64,000 nt of DNA, taken from assembly GCF_038502225.1 (NCBI RefSeq), contig NC_091292.1, positions 51,123,444-51,187,443 on the forward strand, read 5' to 3'. The translations under genes and the position numbers were made by a program. The stretch comes from Cherax quadricarinatus. Lineage: Eukaryota > Arthropoda > Malacostraca > Decapoda > Parastacidae. Positions within the stretch are counted from its first letter, which is position 1. Each line of letters opens with the position of its first letter. Below the pieces are notes generated by a model. It made no database searches and was not told the DNA's origin. It worked only from the letters and a program-made list of their open reading frames with translations. Positions 1 through 10,426 of this stretch are shown here, one piece after another.

Positions 1-1046
1 ATCACACATAAAGTGGGAGTTGTCACAGTTGCTCTTTGCTGATGACACTGTGCTCTTGGGAGATTCTGAAGAGAAGTTGCAGAGATTGGTGGATGAATTT
101 GGTAGGGTGTGCAAAAGAAGAAAATTGAAAGTGAATACAGGAAAGAGTAAGGTTATGAGGATAACAAAAAGATTAGGTGATGAAAGATTGGATATCAGAT
201 TGGAGGGAGAGAGTATGGAGGAGGTGAATGTATTCAGATATTTGGGAGTGGACGTGTCAGCGGATGGGTCTATGAAAGATGAGGTGAATCATAGAATTGA
301 TGAGGGGAAAAGGGTGAGTGGTGCACTTAGGAGTCTGTGGAGACAAAGAACTTTGTCCTTGGAGGCAAAGAGGGGAATGTATGAGAGTATAGTTTTACCA
401 ACGCTCTTATATGGGTGTGAAGCATGGGTGATGAATGTTGCAGCGAGGAGAAGGCTGGAGGCAGTGGAGATGTCATGTCTGAGAGCAATGTGTGGTGTGA
501 ATATAATGCAGAGAATTCGTAGTTTGGAAGTTAGGAGGAGGTGCGGGATTACCAAAACTGTTGTCCAGAGGGCTGAGGAAGGGTTGTTGAGGTGGTTCGG
601 ACATGTGGAGAGAATGGAGCGAAACAGAATAACTACAAGAGTGTATCAGTCTGTAGTGGAAGGAAGGCGGGGTAGGGGTCGGCCTAGGAAAGGTTGGAGG
701 GAGGGGGTAAAGGAGGTTTTGTGTGCGAGGGGCTTGGACTTCCAGCAGGCATGCGTGAGCGTGTTTGATAGGAGTGAATGGAGACAAATGGTTTTTAATA
801 CTTGACGTGCTGTTGGAGTGTGAGCAAAGTAACATTTATGAAGGGGTTCAGGGAAACCGGCAGGCCGGACTTGAGTCCTGGAGATGGGAAGTGCAGTGCC
901 TGCACTCTGAAGGAGGGGTGTTAATGTTGCAGTTTAAAAACTGTAGTGTAAATCACCCTTCTGGCAAGACAGTGATGGAGTGAATGATGGTGAAAGTTTT
1001 TCTTTTTCGGGCCACCCTGCCTTGGTGGGAATCGGCCAGTGTGATA

Positions 1047-1049
<3 letters not shown>
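1..1049 (+). mobile_element. LINE family A, copy 1 (3' part, truncated by the window edge)
   Basis: This is the 3' third of a non-LTR retrotransposon. It aligns base for base with 3839-4890, the same region of copy 2, with only scattered substitutions, so both copies are young. It contains the end of the reverse-transcriptase ORF, about 240 bases of 3' UTR and a terminal GTGTGATAATAAA tail that runs into a (TA)n microsatellite. The 5' limit lies outside the window. Family placement in an RTE-like or related group rests on the LLYGCEAW and FGHVERM style C-terminus and is not certain. Confidence 0.9.
2..805 (+). CDS. LINE-A reverse transcriptase, C-terminal fragment
   Basis: The frame is open from the first bases of the window to a TGA at 803-805. 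It starts just before the catalytic FADD box (LLFADDTVLLGD, about residues 9-20), so RT motifs before the active site are outside the window. After the palm come the thumb and C-terminal region with LLYGCEAWVMN, WFGHVERMERN and a basic RGRGRPRKGW segment. The protein would copy LINE RNA at a nicked target (target-primed reverse transcription). No internal stops are present. It is identical to the end of the ORF at 2666-4643 apart from a few residues, for example LDIR against LNIR. Confidence 0.85.
   Translation, partial: SHIKWELSQLLFADDTVLLGDSEEKLQRLVDEFGRVCKRRKLKVNTGKSKVMRITKRLGDERLDIRLEGESMEEVNVFRYLGVDVSADGSMKDEVNHRIDEGKRVSGALRSLWRQRTLSLEAKRGMYESIVLPTLLYGCEAWVMNVAARRRLEAVEMSCLRAMCGVNIMQRIRSLEVRRRCGITKTVVQRAEEGLLRWFGHVERMERNRITTRVYQSVVEGRRGRGRPRKGWREGVKEVLCARGLDFQQACVSVFDRSEWRQMVFNT

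Positions 1050-1134
<85 letters not shown>
1050..1134. repeat. (TA)n microsatellite between LINE-A copy 1 and PLE P1
   Basis: Uninterrupted TA dinucleotides, about 42 units. It touches the 3' tail of LINE-A on the left and the first base of PLE P1 on the right. Small ORFs of alternating I and Y here are artefacts. Confidence 0.97.
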
Positions 1135-1137
<3 letters not shown>

Positions 1138-1347
1138 AAACAACCACTGTGATCGAATAGAGAAATTTCAAGTGCTTTCGTAACTACTCACATTATCAAG
1201 GAACAATAAAAGTAATACGTCAGAGGAAGGCATATAAAGGGTCTAGACCACACCTCACTATCACATCCCACAACAAAGCAACACCTGATGCACGACTGCA
1301 GCAGGCCTGCTGGCCCAACTAGACAGATCCTTCACACAACCCACAAA
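1135..1347 (-). repeat. Left terminal inverted repeat of P1
   Basis: Reverse complement of the P1 right end, including the GATAATGTGAGTAG segment, the block matching TGATAGTGAGGTGTGGTCTAG and the final AGTTTGTGGGTTGTGTGAAG block. Homology stops at CCCACAAACT (about 1349), where a 15-bp perfect hairpin begins. The arm carries a hammerhead-like motif on the minus strand (about 1162-1204) in which stem II has become GTGA/TTAC, so it is more decayed than the right-end copy. Confidence 0.88.
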
Positions 1348-1385
1348 CTGATCCTATGGAGCTAATTGGTCTCCATAGGATCAGT
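1347..1385. other. Perfect 15-bp hairpin at the inner edge of the P1 left arm
   Basis: ACTGATCCTATGGAG (1347-1361) is followed by a 9-nt loop and then its exact reverse complement CTCCATAGGATCAGT (1371-1385). It sits exactly where homology between the two P1 termini ends, so it probably marks the join between the inverted 5' partial copy and the element body. Function is unknown. Confidence 0.8.
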
Positions 1386-2659
1386 TTCATATAAATTATC
1401 CAAATGGCTTGTTGACATTTTGAGACCATATTGTTGGAAAAATTTCTAACTTTAATGTTAAAAGCAACACAGATTTAGTTGATAAATAAAGCTCCTTGAC
1501 TGACTTAAATGATTTTAACATGGTTAGTTTTGATGTTACTTCCTTGTTTACAAAAGTTCCTGTTGATGATTTATTAAGTTTCTTATCTGAAGAACTCGTT
1601 AATTATGATTTACCATTGCCAGTTCCTATCATTAAACTTATTAAACTTTGCATTGTTGATGCAAAATTTGTATAATTTGTATAAGTTTTACACTCAGAAG
1701 TTTGGTATGGCAATGGGAAATCCTCTTTCACCTGTTCTTAGTAACCTATACATGGAATTTTTTGAAACAAGGCTGCTTAATACAATCCTCCCTAATAGAG
1801 CTAAATGGTTCAGATATGTTGATGATATTTTGTGTCTTATGCCCAAAAATGTAGATATACACCATTTCCTAGGAAAATTAAATAGCTTAGCCCATTCTAT
1901 AAACTTTACTGTTGAGTTTGAAGAAAATAACTCATTGCCTATTCTAGATGTTTTAATTATTAAGGGTAATAATGAATTCAAATTTAAAATTTACAGAAAA
2001 CCTACAAATAACTGTTCCTATGTACACTATTATTATTCACATAAAGATAGAGTCAAACTGTCTGTTTTCTCATCAATGTTTTTGAGAGCTTTACGTATTT
2101 GTAGTCCAGAGTTCATAGATGAGGAAATATCCAAAATTTATGAAATAGCTAATGATTTGAAATACCCAAGAAACGTAATTGATAAATCTTTTAAAATTGC
2201 TAGAAATACTTTTTATAATCCAAAAAGGAACAACCAGCCTTATTCAACTAAAAATATGTTGGTTCTCCCTTACTATGAAAACTTGGTTGATATGCCTTCT
2301 CTTCTTAAGACTTTTAATATTGAAGTTGTATTTAAAAATCTTGATACAGTAAAAAAAGTTTTGATAAAGAATTCCCCCCAAAACGCTGACGGATGTGTCT
2401 ATAAGATTAATTGTAAAATTTGTGATAAAGTTTATTACGGTCAAACTGGTAAAAGTCTCGAACTAAGATTTAAACAACATAAATATAGCATTAAAACTGG
2501 ACAAGATTCCAGTGCAATATTTATTCATGTGAGAGATTTTAACCATCCAATTGATTCTCAAAAAGTTGAGAAAGTTGTATCAAGCAAGTCCATGGTCGAC
2601 AGGAATATAATTGAATCTTGTTTCATAAAAAGCAGTTTTGACAATAATATGACTATTTC

Positions 2660-4902
2660 AGGAAAGTGGGTGCAGGAGGGAAGAGGAGCGATTGGTGGAA
2701 TGATGATGTAAAGAGAGTAGTAAGGGAGAAAAAGTTAGCATATGAGAAGTTTTTACAAAGTAGAAGTGATGCAAGGAGGGAAGAGTATATGGAGAAAAAG
2801 AGAGAAGTTAAGAGAGTGGTGAAGCAATGTAAAAAGAGAGCAAATGAGAGAGTGGGTGAGATGTTATCAACAAATTTTGTTGAAAATAAGAAAAAGTTTT
2901 GGAGTGAGATTAACAAGTTAAGAAAGCCTAGAGAACAAATGGATTTGTCAGTTAAAAATAGGAGAGGAGAGTTATTAAATGGAGAGTTAGAGGTATTGGG
3001 AAGATGGAAGGAATATTTTGAGGAATTGTTAAATATTGATGAAGATAGGGAAGCTGTGATTTCATGTATAGGGCAAGGAGGAATAACATCTTGTAGGAGT
3101 GAGGAAGAGCCAGTTGTGAGTGTGGGGGAAGTTCGTGAGGCAGTAGGTAAAATGAAAGGGGGTAAGGCAGCCGGGATTGATGGGATAAAGATAGAAATGT
3201 TAAAAGCAGGTGGGGATATAGTTTTGGAGTGGTTGGTGCAATTATTTAATAAATGTATGGAAGAGGGTAAGGTACCTAGGGATTGGCAGAGAGCATGCAT
3301 AGTTCCTTTGTATAAAGGCAAAGGGGATAAAAGAGAGTGCAAAAAATTATAGGGGGATAAGTCTGTTGAGTGTACCTGGTAAAGTGTATGGTAGAGTTAT
3401 AATTGAAAGAATTAAGAGTAAGACGGAGAATAGGATAGCAGATGAACAAGGAGGCTTTAGGAAAGGTAGGGGGTGTGTGGACCAGGTGTTTACAGTGAAA
3501 CATATAAGTGAACAGTATTTAGATAAGGCTAAAGAGGTCTTTGTGGCATTTATGGATTTGGAAAAGGCGTATGACAGGGTGGATAGGGGGGCAATGTGGC
3601 AGATGTTGCAAGTGTATGGTGTAGGAGGTAGGTTACTGAAAGCAGTGAAGAGTTTTTACGAGGATAGTGAGGCTCAAGTTAGAGTATGTAGGAAAGAGGG
3701 AAATTATTTCCCAGTAAAAGTAGGCCTTAGACAAGGATGTGTGATGTCACCGTGGTTGTTTAATATATTTATAGATGGGGTTGTAAGAGAAGTAAATGCG
3801 AGGGTCTTGGCAAGAGGCGTGGAGTTAAAAGATAAAGAATCACACATAAAGTGGGAGTTGTCACAGTTGCTCTTTGCTGATGACACTGTGCTCTTGGGAG
3901 ATTCTGAAGAGAAGTTGCAGAGATTGGTGGATGAATTTGGTAGGGTGTGCAAAAGAAGAAAATTGAAAGTGAATACAGGAAAGAGTAAGGTTATGAGGAT
4001 AACAAAAAGATTAGGTGATGAAAGATTGAATATCAGATTGGAGGGAGAGAGTATGGAGGAGGTGAACGTATTCAGATATTTGGGAGTGGACGTGTCAGCG
4101 GATGGGTCTATGAAAGATGAGGTGAATCATAGAATTGATGAGGGAAAAAGAGTGAGTGGTGCACTTAGGAGTCTGTGGAGACAAAGAACTTTGTCCTTGG
4201 AGGCAAAGAGGGGAATGTATGAGAGTATAGTTTTACCAACGCTCTTATATGGGTGTGAAGCGTGGGTGATGAATGTTGCAGCGAGGAGAAGGCTGGAGGC
4301 AGTGGAGATGTCATGTCTGAGGGCAATGTGTGGTGTGAATATAATGCAGAGAATTCGTAGTTTGGAAGTTAGGAGGAGGTGCGGGATTACCAAAACTGTT
4401 GTCCAGAGGGCTGAGGAAGGGTTGTTGAGGTGGTTCGGACATGTAGAGAGAATGGAGCGAAACAGAATGACTTCAAGAGTGTATCAGTCTGTAGTGGAAG
4501 GAAGGCGGGGTAGGGGTCGGCCTAGGAAGGGTTGGAGGGAGGGGGTAAAGGAGGTTTTGTGTGCGAGGGGCTTGGACTTCCAGCAGGCATGCGTGAGCGT
4601 GTTTGATAGGAGTGAATGGAGACAAATGGTTTTTAATACTTGACGTGCTGTTGGAGTGTGAGCAAAGTAACATTTATGAAGGGATTCAGGGAAACCGGCA
4701 GGCCGGACTTGAGTCCTGGAGATGGGAAGTACAGTGCCTGCACTCTGAAGGAGGGGTGTTAATGTTGCAGTTTAAAAACTGTAGTGTAAAGCACCCTTCT
4801 GGCAAGACAGTGATGGAGTGAATGATGGTGAAAGTTTTTCTTTTTCGGGCCACCCTGCCTTGGTGGGAATCGGCCGGTGTGATAATAAAAAAAAAAATAA
4901 TA
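2660..4902 (+). mobile_element. LINE family A, copy 2, nested in PLE P1
   Basis: The insertion is flanked by an 11-bp target-site duplication, ATGACTATTTC, at 2649-2659 and 4903-4913. This confirms target-primed insertion into the older PLE. The element is 5' truncated: it begins inside the ORF, upstream of the RT core. It ends GTGTGATAATAAAA followed by an A/T-rich tail, the same 3' end as copy 1. The PLE reading frame resumes directly after the duplication. Confidence 0.93.
2666..4643 (+). pseudogene. LINE-A RT ORF, one frameshift
   Basis: Open in one frame from 2666 to about 3350 and in another from about 3345 to the TGA at 4641-4643. The shift lies in an A run near 3341-3346, inside the motif that should read NYRGISLLSVPGKV. 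The first part carries a basic linker and the fingers region (GKAAGIDGIKIEML, WQRACIVPLYKGKGD). The second carries GGFRKGRGCVDQVF, FMDLEKAYDRVDR, GLRQGCVMSPWLFNIFI, the FADD active site and the C-terminal GCEAW and RGRGRPRKG region. The apurinic-type endonuclease domain expected upstream is lost by 5' truncation. One indel is the only visible lesion, so the copy is young. Confidence 0.88.
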
Positions 4903-5019
4903 ATGACTATTTCCTTTGGTTTACATAAATTAGATCCATTTATAATTAATAGAATTTGGGAAGAATTTAATAATACATTGGACAAATAATAAATTTTAAA
5001 ATATTTAATTCTTGAGTAG

Positions 5020-6012
<993 letters not shown>

Positions 6013-6130
6013 TGTTAGGTTAGGTAGGTTCGTCAGGAAACAGAACAAGTGTTTTCTGATGAGGGTCTTGTCAGATGATGACTCGCAGTTGGAGCTTTTG
6101 GTCATCTGACCGAGGCCTTCCTGGTCAACG
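6013..6130 (-). repeat. Interspersed repeat Z, copy 1
   Basis: On the minus strand it reads GGAAGGCCTCGGTCAGATGA, then CCAAAAGCTCC, then a GTTTCCTGACGAACC block. The same order of blocks is seen at 18405-18560 and 23375-23470 on the plus strand. Type unknown; no ORF. Confidence 0.6.
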
Positions 6131-6545
6131 TCATTAAAAATTATAGCTTATTTAACTTCTCTAATTTAGACGTTATCTACAACAAGTACATGTATTATTA
6201 TTTTCCAGAGCTACTCAAACCAACAAACAGGAACACAAGCGATGATCCAGCTTTGTCCCTTCAAATCCGGTTTCAGTATACTCGGAAAAGTCGCAATGAA
6301 CAACTGAAATCAAATTCAAGTAAACGAAGACAGGGATTCGATCCAGTGGCTTCTAGTGTGCAAATGCTGCACTCTATCTCCAAGTTGTTAGTTTACGATG
6401 AGAAGAGACATCCTGTTTACTTTAGGTAATGAATGCAGACATCACTATCTGCAGCGTCAGAGAATAACATCGAAGAGGGGAGAGAGAGAGAGAGACAGAG
6501 AGAGAGAGATTGCATGGGGAAAGGAAAGTAAGGGGAATAGATGTG
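6131..6545. other. No gene recognised; short (GA)n near 6479-6511
   Basis: Unique-looking AT-rich DNA with a GA-rich microsatellite. A 79-codon open stretch at 6190-6429 shows no recognisable motif. The last 15 bases (6531-6545) are the left target-site duplication of FB1. Confidence 0.4.
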
Positions 6546-6884
6546 ATGAATGGTTTGAAAAACCGACAAGTTGAAGATTGAGACACTTATGCAGCATATG
6601 GGAATCTTTATTCAGGAAACGTTTCGCCACACAGTGGCTTCATCAGTCCAATACAAAGAGGAAGGCGTAAGGAGAGGAGGAGAATGAGGTAATCAGTCCC
6701 TCAGCCTGGAGTCGATGTGTTCAGTCCATCAATCTTGTACAAGATTGATGGACTGAACACTGATTACCTCATTCTCCTCCTCTCCTTACGCCTTCCTCTT
6801 TGTATTGGACTGATGAAGCCACTGTGTGGCGAAACGTTTCCTGAATAAAGATTCCCATATGCTGCATAAGTGTCTCAATCTTCA
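6546..6884 (+). mobile_element. Foldback element FB1 with 15-bp target-site duplication
   Basis: AGGGGAATAGATGTG occurs at 6531-6545 and 6885-6899, a perfect 15-bp duplication. Inside, the left arm (about 6572-6700) is the reverse complement of the right arm (about 6745-6884), so the element folds back on itself with a small inner palindrome around CTTGTACAAG. Outer termini are TTGAAGATTGAGACAC and its complement. No ORF is present. The duplication length fits target-primed reverse transcription (LINE or PLE type) rather than cut-and-paste transposition. Each arm holds a hammerhead-like motif. Confidence 0.85.
6803..6847 (+). ncRNA. Hammerhead-ribozyme-like motif in FB1 right arm
   Basis: Core CTGATGA (6810-6816) matches the hammerhead consensus exactly. 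Stem II is GCCAC/GTGGC with loop TGT, preceded by one extra A. GAAA follows at 6831-6834, then a minimal ACGT stem III. Stem I can form from GGA/TCC (6807-6809 with 6839-6841) extended by TATT/AATA (6803-6806 with 6844-6847) across a 2-nt bulge. The inverted arm has the same motif on the minus strand (about 6623-6665). The short stem III would probably need a dimer to act. Confidence 0.5.
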
Positions 6885-6899
6885 AGGGGAATAGATGTG

Positions 6900-7734
6900 T
6901 GGGTCGAGGAAGAAGCAGGGATTAATAATATCCAGAGATGGAGGAAGAAAACATCTTACCTCTAAAAGATAAACAAACAGGTATTGAAAGAAAAGAGAGA
7001 ATATTTAGGTGGAATACCTTACCAGGCTTGAAGAGTCCCAGAACACGCAAGTATTTTTCAATAAACAAACTGGGTCTCAGAGATATGCAAACAAAGAAGG
7101 AAAAAGAGAAGAAGGAAGATCAAACAGAATTCATTGTGATGACACGCGTGCCAGGAAATGAAGACAATTTTTAGTCTTCCTCGAGCAGAATAAAAAGGGA
7201 GCCAGAGACAACCAGGGTTTTGTAGCATCAGGAAGGCTGAGATCTTGTGGATTTTGTAGTGGCGGTGATTTTGTCAGTTTTGTAGTGGCAGACATCCCGT
7301 CGGTTTCGTAGAGGCAAAGAACTCGTCTCGATTTCCAAATCTAAGTTTGGTTAATTTACAATCATTGCTGCGAGTTCAGTCCAGGGCAGACACTATATTT
7401 AAATTATTTGTTCCTCTCTTTCCATTTATATTCTTCTGTAATATCCCTTTCTGAGTGAATGTCTTTGAATAACGTCCACATTTAGTACCTTCAGATAATC
7501 TTAACAAGAAAGGCTTCTGATGCACGATAACAACCCTGTCATCCTTCAGTGTAATATTACCCAGTACATTTATGTCCATTCTGTTATATGTTGACCCGAA
7601 ATGAGCGGCATAATTTAATGAGATCTTTCAAAGAAATATAAATTTGAAGGACTTAGATTATTTATACTTCTTGATATAGATCCAAGAAGCTATGAAATAT
7701 AGAGCCAGAGTTATGAAATATTTAGTTGAATTTA
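6900..7734. other. No gene recognised
   Basis: Contains a 78-codon plus-strand open stretch (6938-7174) rich in K and E and a 67-codon minus-strand stretch (7376-7579). Neither shows a domain or supporting splice context. Composition is otherwise like the surrounding non-coding DNA. Confidence 0.4.
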
Positions 7735-7870
7735 GCTAAAAAATAAAACTTGCTTAAGGTTAAAGAAGGTTAGGCGAGATTTCTAAGTTAGGTTTGGTAA
7801 AAAAAAAACAATATTTTTATTACATCATTCTCACTGAAAAAATATGTTTACCAATTGCAATTTCGGTAAG
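7735..7870 (+). repeat. Interspersed repeat W, copy 2
   Basis: Shares the order of blocks with 5480-5690: a GGTTAGGCGAGATTTCTAAGTTA-like segment, an A run, then CTGAAAAAATATGTTTACCAAT. Diverged, no ORF. Confidence 0.45.
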
Positions 7871-7886
7871 ATCGTCTTAGTACAAC

Positions 7887-7923
7887 ACACACACGCACAC
7901 ACGCACACAAACACACACACACA

Positions 7924-7990
<67 letters not shown>
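7887..7990. repeat. Compound (CA)n (TA)n microsatellite
   Basis: CA-rich 7887-7926 followed by pure TA 7927-7989. It abuts the terminal motif of PLE P4, as with the other PLE ends. Confidence 0.95.
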
Positions 7991-8328
7991 AAACTACCAC
8001 GAGCTGAGTAGAATGGTAGCTCTAGGCCTTTCGTGTTGCATTAAACACATAAGGCGCTTGTAAATTTGCATAAAAAAAGGAGGATGCCCGAGCCAACACG
8101 ATCACAGAGGAAGTACTCACTGGAGTGAGTGAGGGAGGGAGGGAGAGAGAGAGAGAGAGAGAGAAAGAAAAAGAGAACAGGAAGTGCCCCCAGGCATACC
8201 AGTACCCATAACCAGAAAGGCTGACTATTATAGCATTAGAAAAATCCCACAAGCGCTGATATTGTAATAGTAACCTAAACGAAACTAACTTGGCAATTAT
8301 TAAAAATTCCGTCAGACTCCGCTATGCT

Positions 8329-8382
8329 ATGCTGTATAGCCCTTGTGGCTTAGCGCTTCTTTTTGATTATAATAATAATAAT
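8329..8382 (+). mobile_element. Short retroposed 3' module Y, copy 1
   Basis: About 54 bases (CTTGTGGCTTAGCGCTTCTT core) ending in (AAT)n. Flanked by CCGCTATGCT (8319-8328) and CCACTATGCT (8383-8392), a 10-bp duplication with one mismatch. It looks like a very short 3' end of a LINE or SINE inserted by target-primed reverse transcription. The same module is at 11641-11701 and 53937-53996. Confidence 0.75.
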
Positions 8383-8499
8383 CCACTATGCTATAAGTAG
8401 TTTTACATACATAATTAATTTGCCAGTGATATGGAAGTCACTGGCAAATATGGAGAACCATCCACGAGAAAGCGGGTCCTAAAGCAGTTGCCAAATGTC

Positions 8500-9345
8500 A
8501 ACATATCTAATGATTTTACACTATTAAGTTTTGATGTCAGCGCGTTGTTCACGAGAGTCCCTGTCCCAGACTTATCTTATTTGGAAGAACTGAATGAGTT
8601 CTCTTAGCCTTTAGATAAAAAAAATACCATTATTGAAATGAGTAAGTTATGTGTAGTTGATTGCAACTTTGAGTTTGAGGGGAAATACTATGCTCAGAGG
8701 TAGGGAATAGTTATGGGCAATCCGTTGTCCCCTTATTGAGCTGGCTTTAATAAATATATAATTTTTCGAAAGTAGACTGTTGAAATATATCCTGCAATGT
8801 AGAGCTAAATGGTTCAGATAAGTGGATGACATCTTGTGTCTTTGGTAAAATGATATGGCCCTGGATACATTTTTACCAAGACTTAACGCTTTAGTCCCGT
8901 CTATTAAATTCACCGTGGAGAAAAAGGTGGACTGTAAACTTCCATTCTTAGTTGTGTTGATACACCGGGTTGATAGAAAGTTTAAGTTTACAGTTTATAG
9001 GAAGGCCACCAATGTCTGATCATACATTCACTACTATTCCAATCATGAGACGAGAGTTAAAAGTAGTGTATTTCTTACTATGTTTCTGAGACCTTTCAGA
9101 GTGTGCAGTTAGGAGAAATTAGGAAAATATCTGACAATGACATGAAAATGCGGTATCCTCAGGAGTTCATGGAATCTGCCTTGCTGGCAGATAAGAAAAA
9201 TTATTATAGAGCAGAACCTATGATAACATCTCAGACCAAGAATGTGCTGGTCCTTCCATATAACCAGAATTTATCTATCCTGCCGAATGCTCTTAAAAGA
9301 TTTAATATACAAGTAGTTTTTAAAAATTCACGGACTGTAAGAAGC
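8500..9345 (+). pseudogene. PLE reverse-transcriptase relic (P4)
   Basis: Translated pieces align with the P3 protein in order but with many stops: LLSFDVSALFTRVPVPDL (near 8520), MGNPLSP (near 8715), a degraded active-site region (GATGACATCTTGTGTCT, near 8825), FKFTVYRKATNV (near 8985) and NVLVLPYNQNLSILPNALK (near 9240). The GIY-YIG part is missing beyond about 9345. This is an old, inactive copy of a different PLE lineage from P1-P3. Confidence 0.75.
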
Positions 9346-9660
9346 ATTGCTTCATTTTATTTAATTTTTCCATTATTTGCTTCAGTTAGGACGAGTTCAT
9401 ATTTAATTGTTTTATATTTTAAGAGATTTTATTATATTCGATGGTCTCTGAGGCTCTGAAGGGACCCTAACACCTTCAGAGATTATTTAAAAAAATAGTA
9501 TGATATATAGGAAAAAAACATTAGACTCGGATGAGTGGTTGGTCACTAAGCTATTGTATTTATTACTAACCTAACCCATTCAACATTTCTTTGTCTTTGC
9601 TTTCTGTCAGACTCGTGAATGACTGAATGTGTTTACTTATTTCATTATATATGATTACTA
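9346..9660. other. AT-rich spacer, nothing recognised
   Basis: No ORF, tandem repeat or known repeat end is visible between the PLE relic and FB2. Confidence 0.4.
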
Positions 9661-9673
9661 CATGAAATTACAT

Positions 9674-9896
9674 GTGTGATGAATGGTTTGAAAAACCGAC
9701 AAGTTGAAGATTGAGGCACTTATGCAGTCCATCAAGATTGATGGACTGAACACATCGACTCCAGGCTGAGGGACTGATTACCTCATACTCCTCCTCTCCT
9801 TACGCCTTCCTCTTTGTATTGGACTGATGAAGCCACTGTGTGGCGAAACGTTTCCTGAATAAAGATTCCCATATGCTGCATATGTGTCTCAATCTT
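9674..9896 (+). mobile_element. Foldback element FB2, same family as FB1
   Basis: CATGAAATTACAT is duplicated at 9661-9673 and 9897-9909 (13 bp). Internal sequence matches FB1: the same left end (GATGAATGGTTTGAAAAACC), the same right end (GTGTCTCAATCTTCA) and the same hammerhead-like segment (core CTGATGA 9824-9830, GAAA 9845-9848). The left arm is shorter than in FB1, so only one hammerhead-like copy is present. Confidence 0.85.
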
Positions 9897-9909
9897 CATG
9901 AAATTACAT

Positions 9910-10300
9910 CTTTTATGTGTATAACATTTCTCAACATCCTTCCAGTCTTGCCACTGAAACTACTGTTATCAGACTGAAACAAAAAAAAAAAGTCGGGTTA
10001 ATTATAAATGGGTGACCGTCACGTGACGCGACTGGTACAGAATGGAACTGGGATTTTGCCCCTTGTGTTATCACTGAATTTTAAATTGTTACGTGTATGT
10101 CATAGCGATTTGTTTTCCATCAAAAATGCAAATTGTGAGCATCCAACTCATAGGAGAATCAACAAGCAATCAGGCTTAACAAGCACACACAAAATGCGGT
10201 AACGATATACATTTCAAGAGAAACACGTAACAATACTCCACAATTAACAATGTACTACACAAGAGATCAACCTGTAATCATTCACACATTATATACTGAC
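9910..10300. other. Unique non-coding sequence flanking the exon
   Basis: AT-rich, with no repeat signature. It would be intron downstream of the minus-strand exon at 10301-10426. Confidence 0.4.
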
Positions 10301-10426
10301 CGTGCTTGTGCGAGGCGGCGACATGAGTGAGTTCAAGACCCGGCGGGGCGTCCTCCGTCACCAGGATGCAGTAACGAGGCTCTGAGAACTGCAGAGGACC
10401 ACCTCCGCCAGACATCAAGCGAGTAG
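10301..10426 (-). CDS. Candidate host exon, cadherin-repeat-like
   Basis: On the minus strand a polypyrimidine acceptor (TTTGTTTCTCCTGCAG) precedes the exon, and a GTCAGT donor follows CACAAGCACG. The 126 bases give two leading bases, 41 codons and one trailing base, so both introns are in phase 1. The peptide includes GGGGPLQFSEPRYCILVTED and APPGLELTHVAASHKHG. This resembles the first strands of an extracellular cadherin repeat (F-x-x-P-x-Y then V-x-E-D-x-P-x-G). The exon is much more GC-rich than its flanks. Cadherin proteins mediate calcium-dependent adhesion at the cell surface. The specific protein is not identified, and the neighbouring exons are outside the window or unrecognised. Confidence 0.5.

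Larger units (their letters stand above)
1520..4989 (+). pseudogene. PLE P1 reverse transcriptase with GIY-YIG endonuclease, broken
   Basis: The relic runs from an ATG at 1520 (MVSFDVTSLFTKVP) to the stop at 4987-4989, interrupted by LINE-A copy 2. RT signatures include FGMAMGNPLSPVLSNLY and YVDDILCLMP (catalytic YVDD). The GIY-YIG endonuclease follows, with CVYKINCKICDKVYYGQTG and later HVRDFNHPID. Compared with the intact frame at 59021-60238, there is a small rearrangement near 1668-1684 that creates stops and a lost codon near 1626. The last residues (LDPFIINRIWEEFNNTLDK) lie beyond the LINE. It cannot encode a working protein. Confidence 0.88.
7991..9345 (+). mobile_element. Decayed Penelope-like element P4
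   Basis: The left end next to (TA)n carries an inverted terminal motif: on the minus strand GTGTT/AACAC stem, CGAAAGGCCTAGAGCT. The near-identical block AGCTCTAGGCCTTTCG recurs at 35400 in P6, which identifies this terminal type. A heavily mutated PLE coding region follows from about 8500. A (GA)n tract (8128-8165) and repeat Y (8329-8382) lie between. The right end is not clear. Confidence 0.6.

Noticed and set aside
6015..6035. Telomere-like GTTAGGTTAGG
   Set aside because: Only two units of the arthropod TTAGG-type repeat, within repeat Z; too short to mean an interstitial telomere.
6938..7174. 78-codon K/E-rich ORF
   Set aside because: No domain, no splice context, composition like flanking AG-rich DNA.
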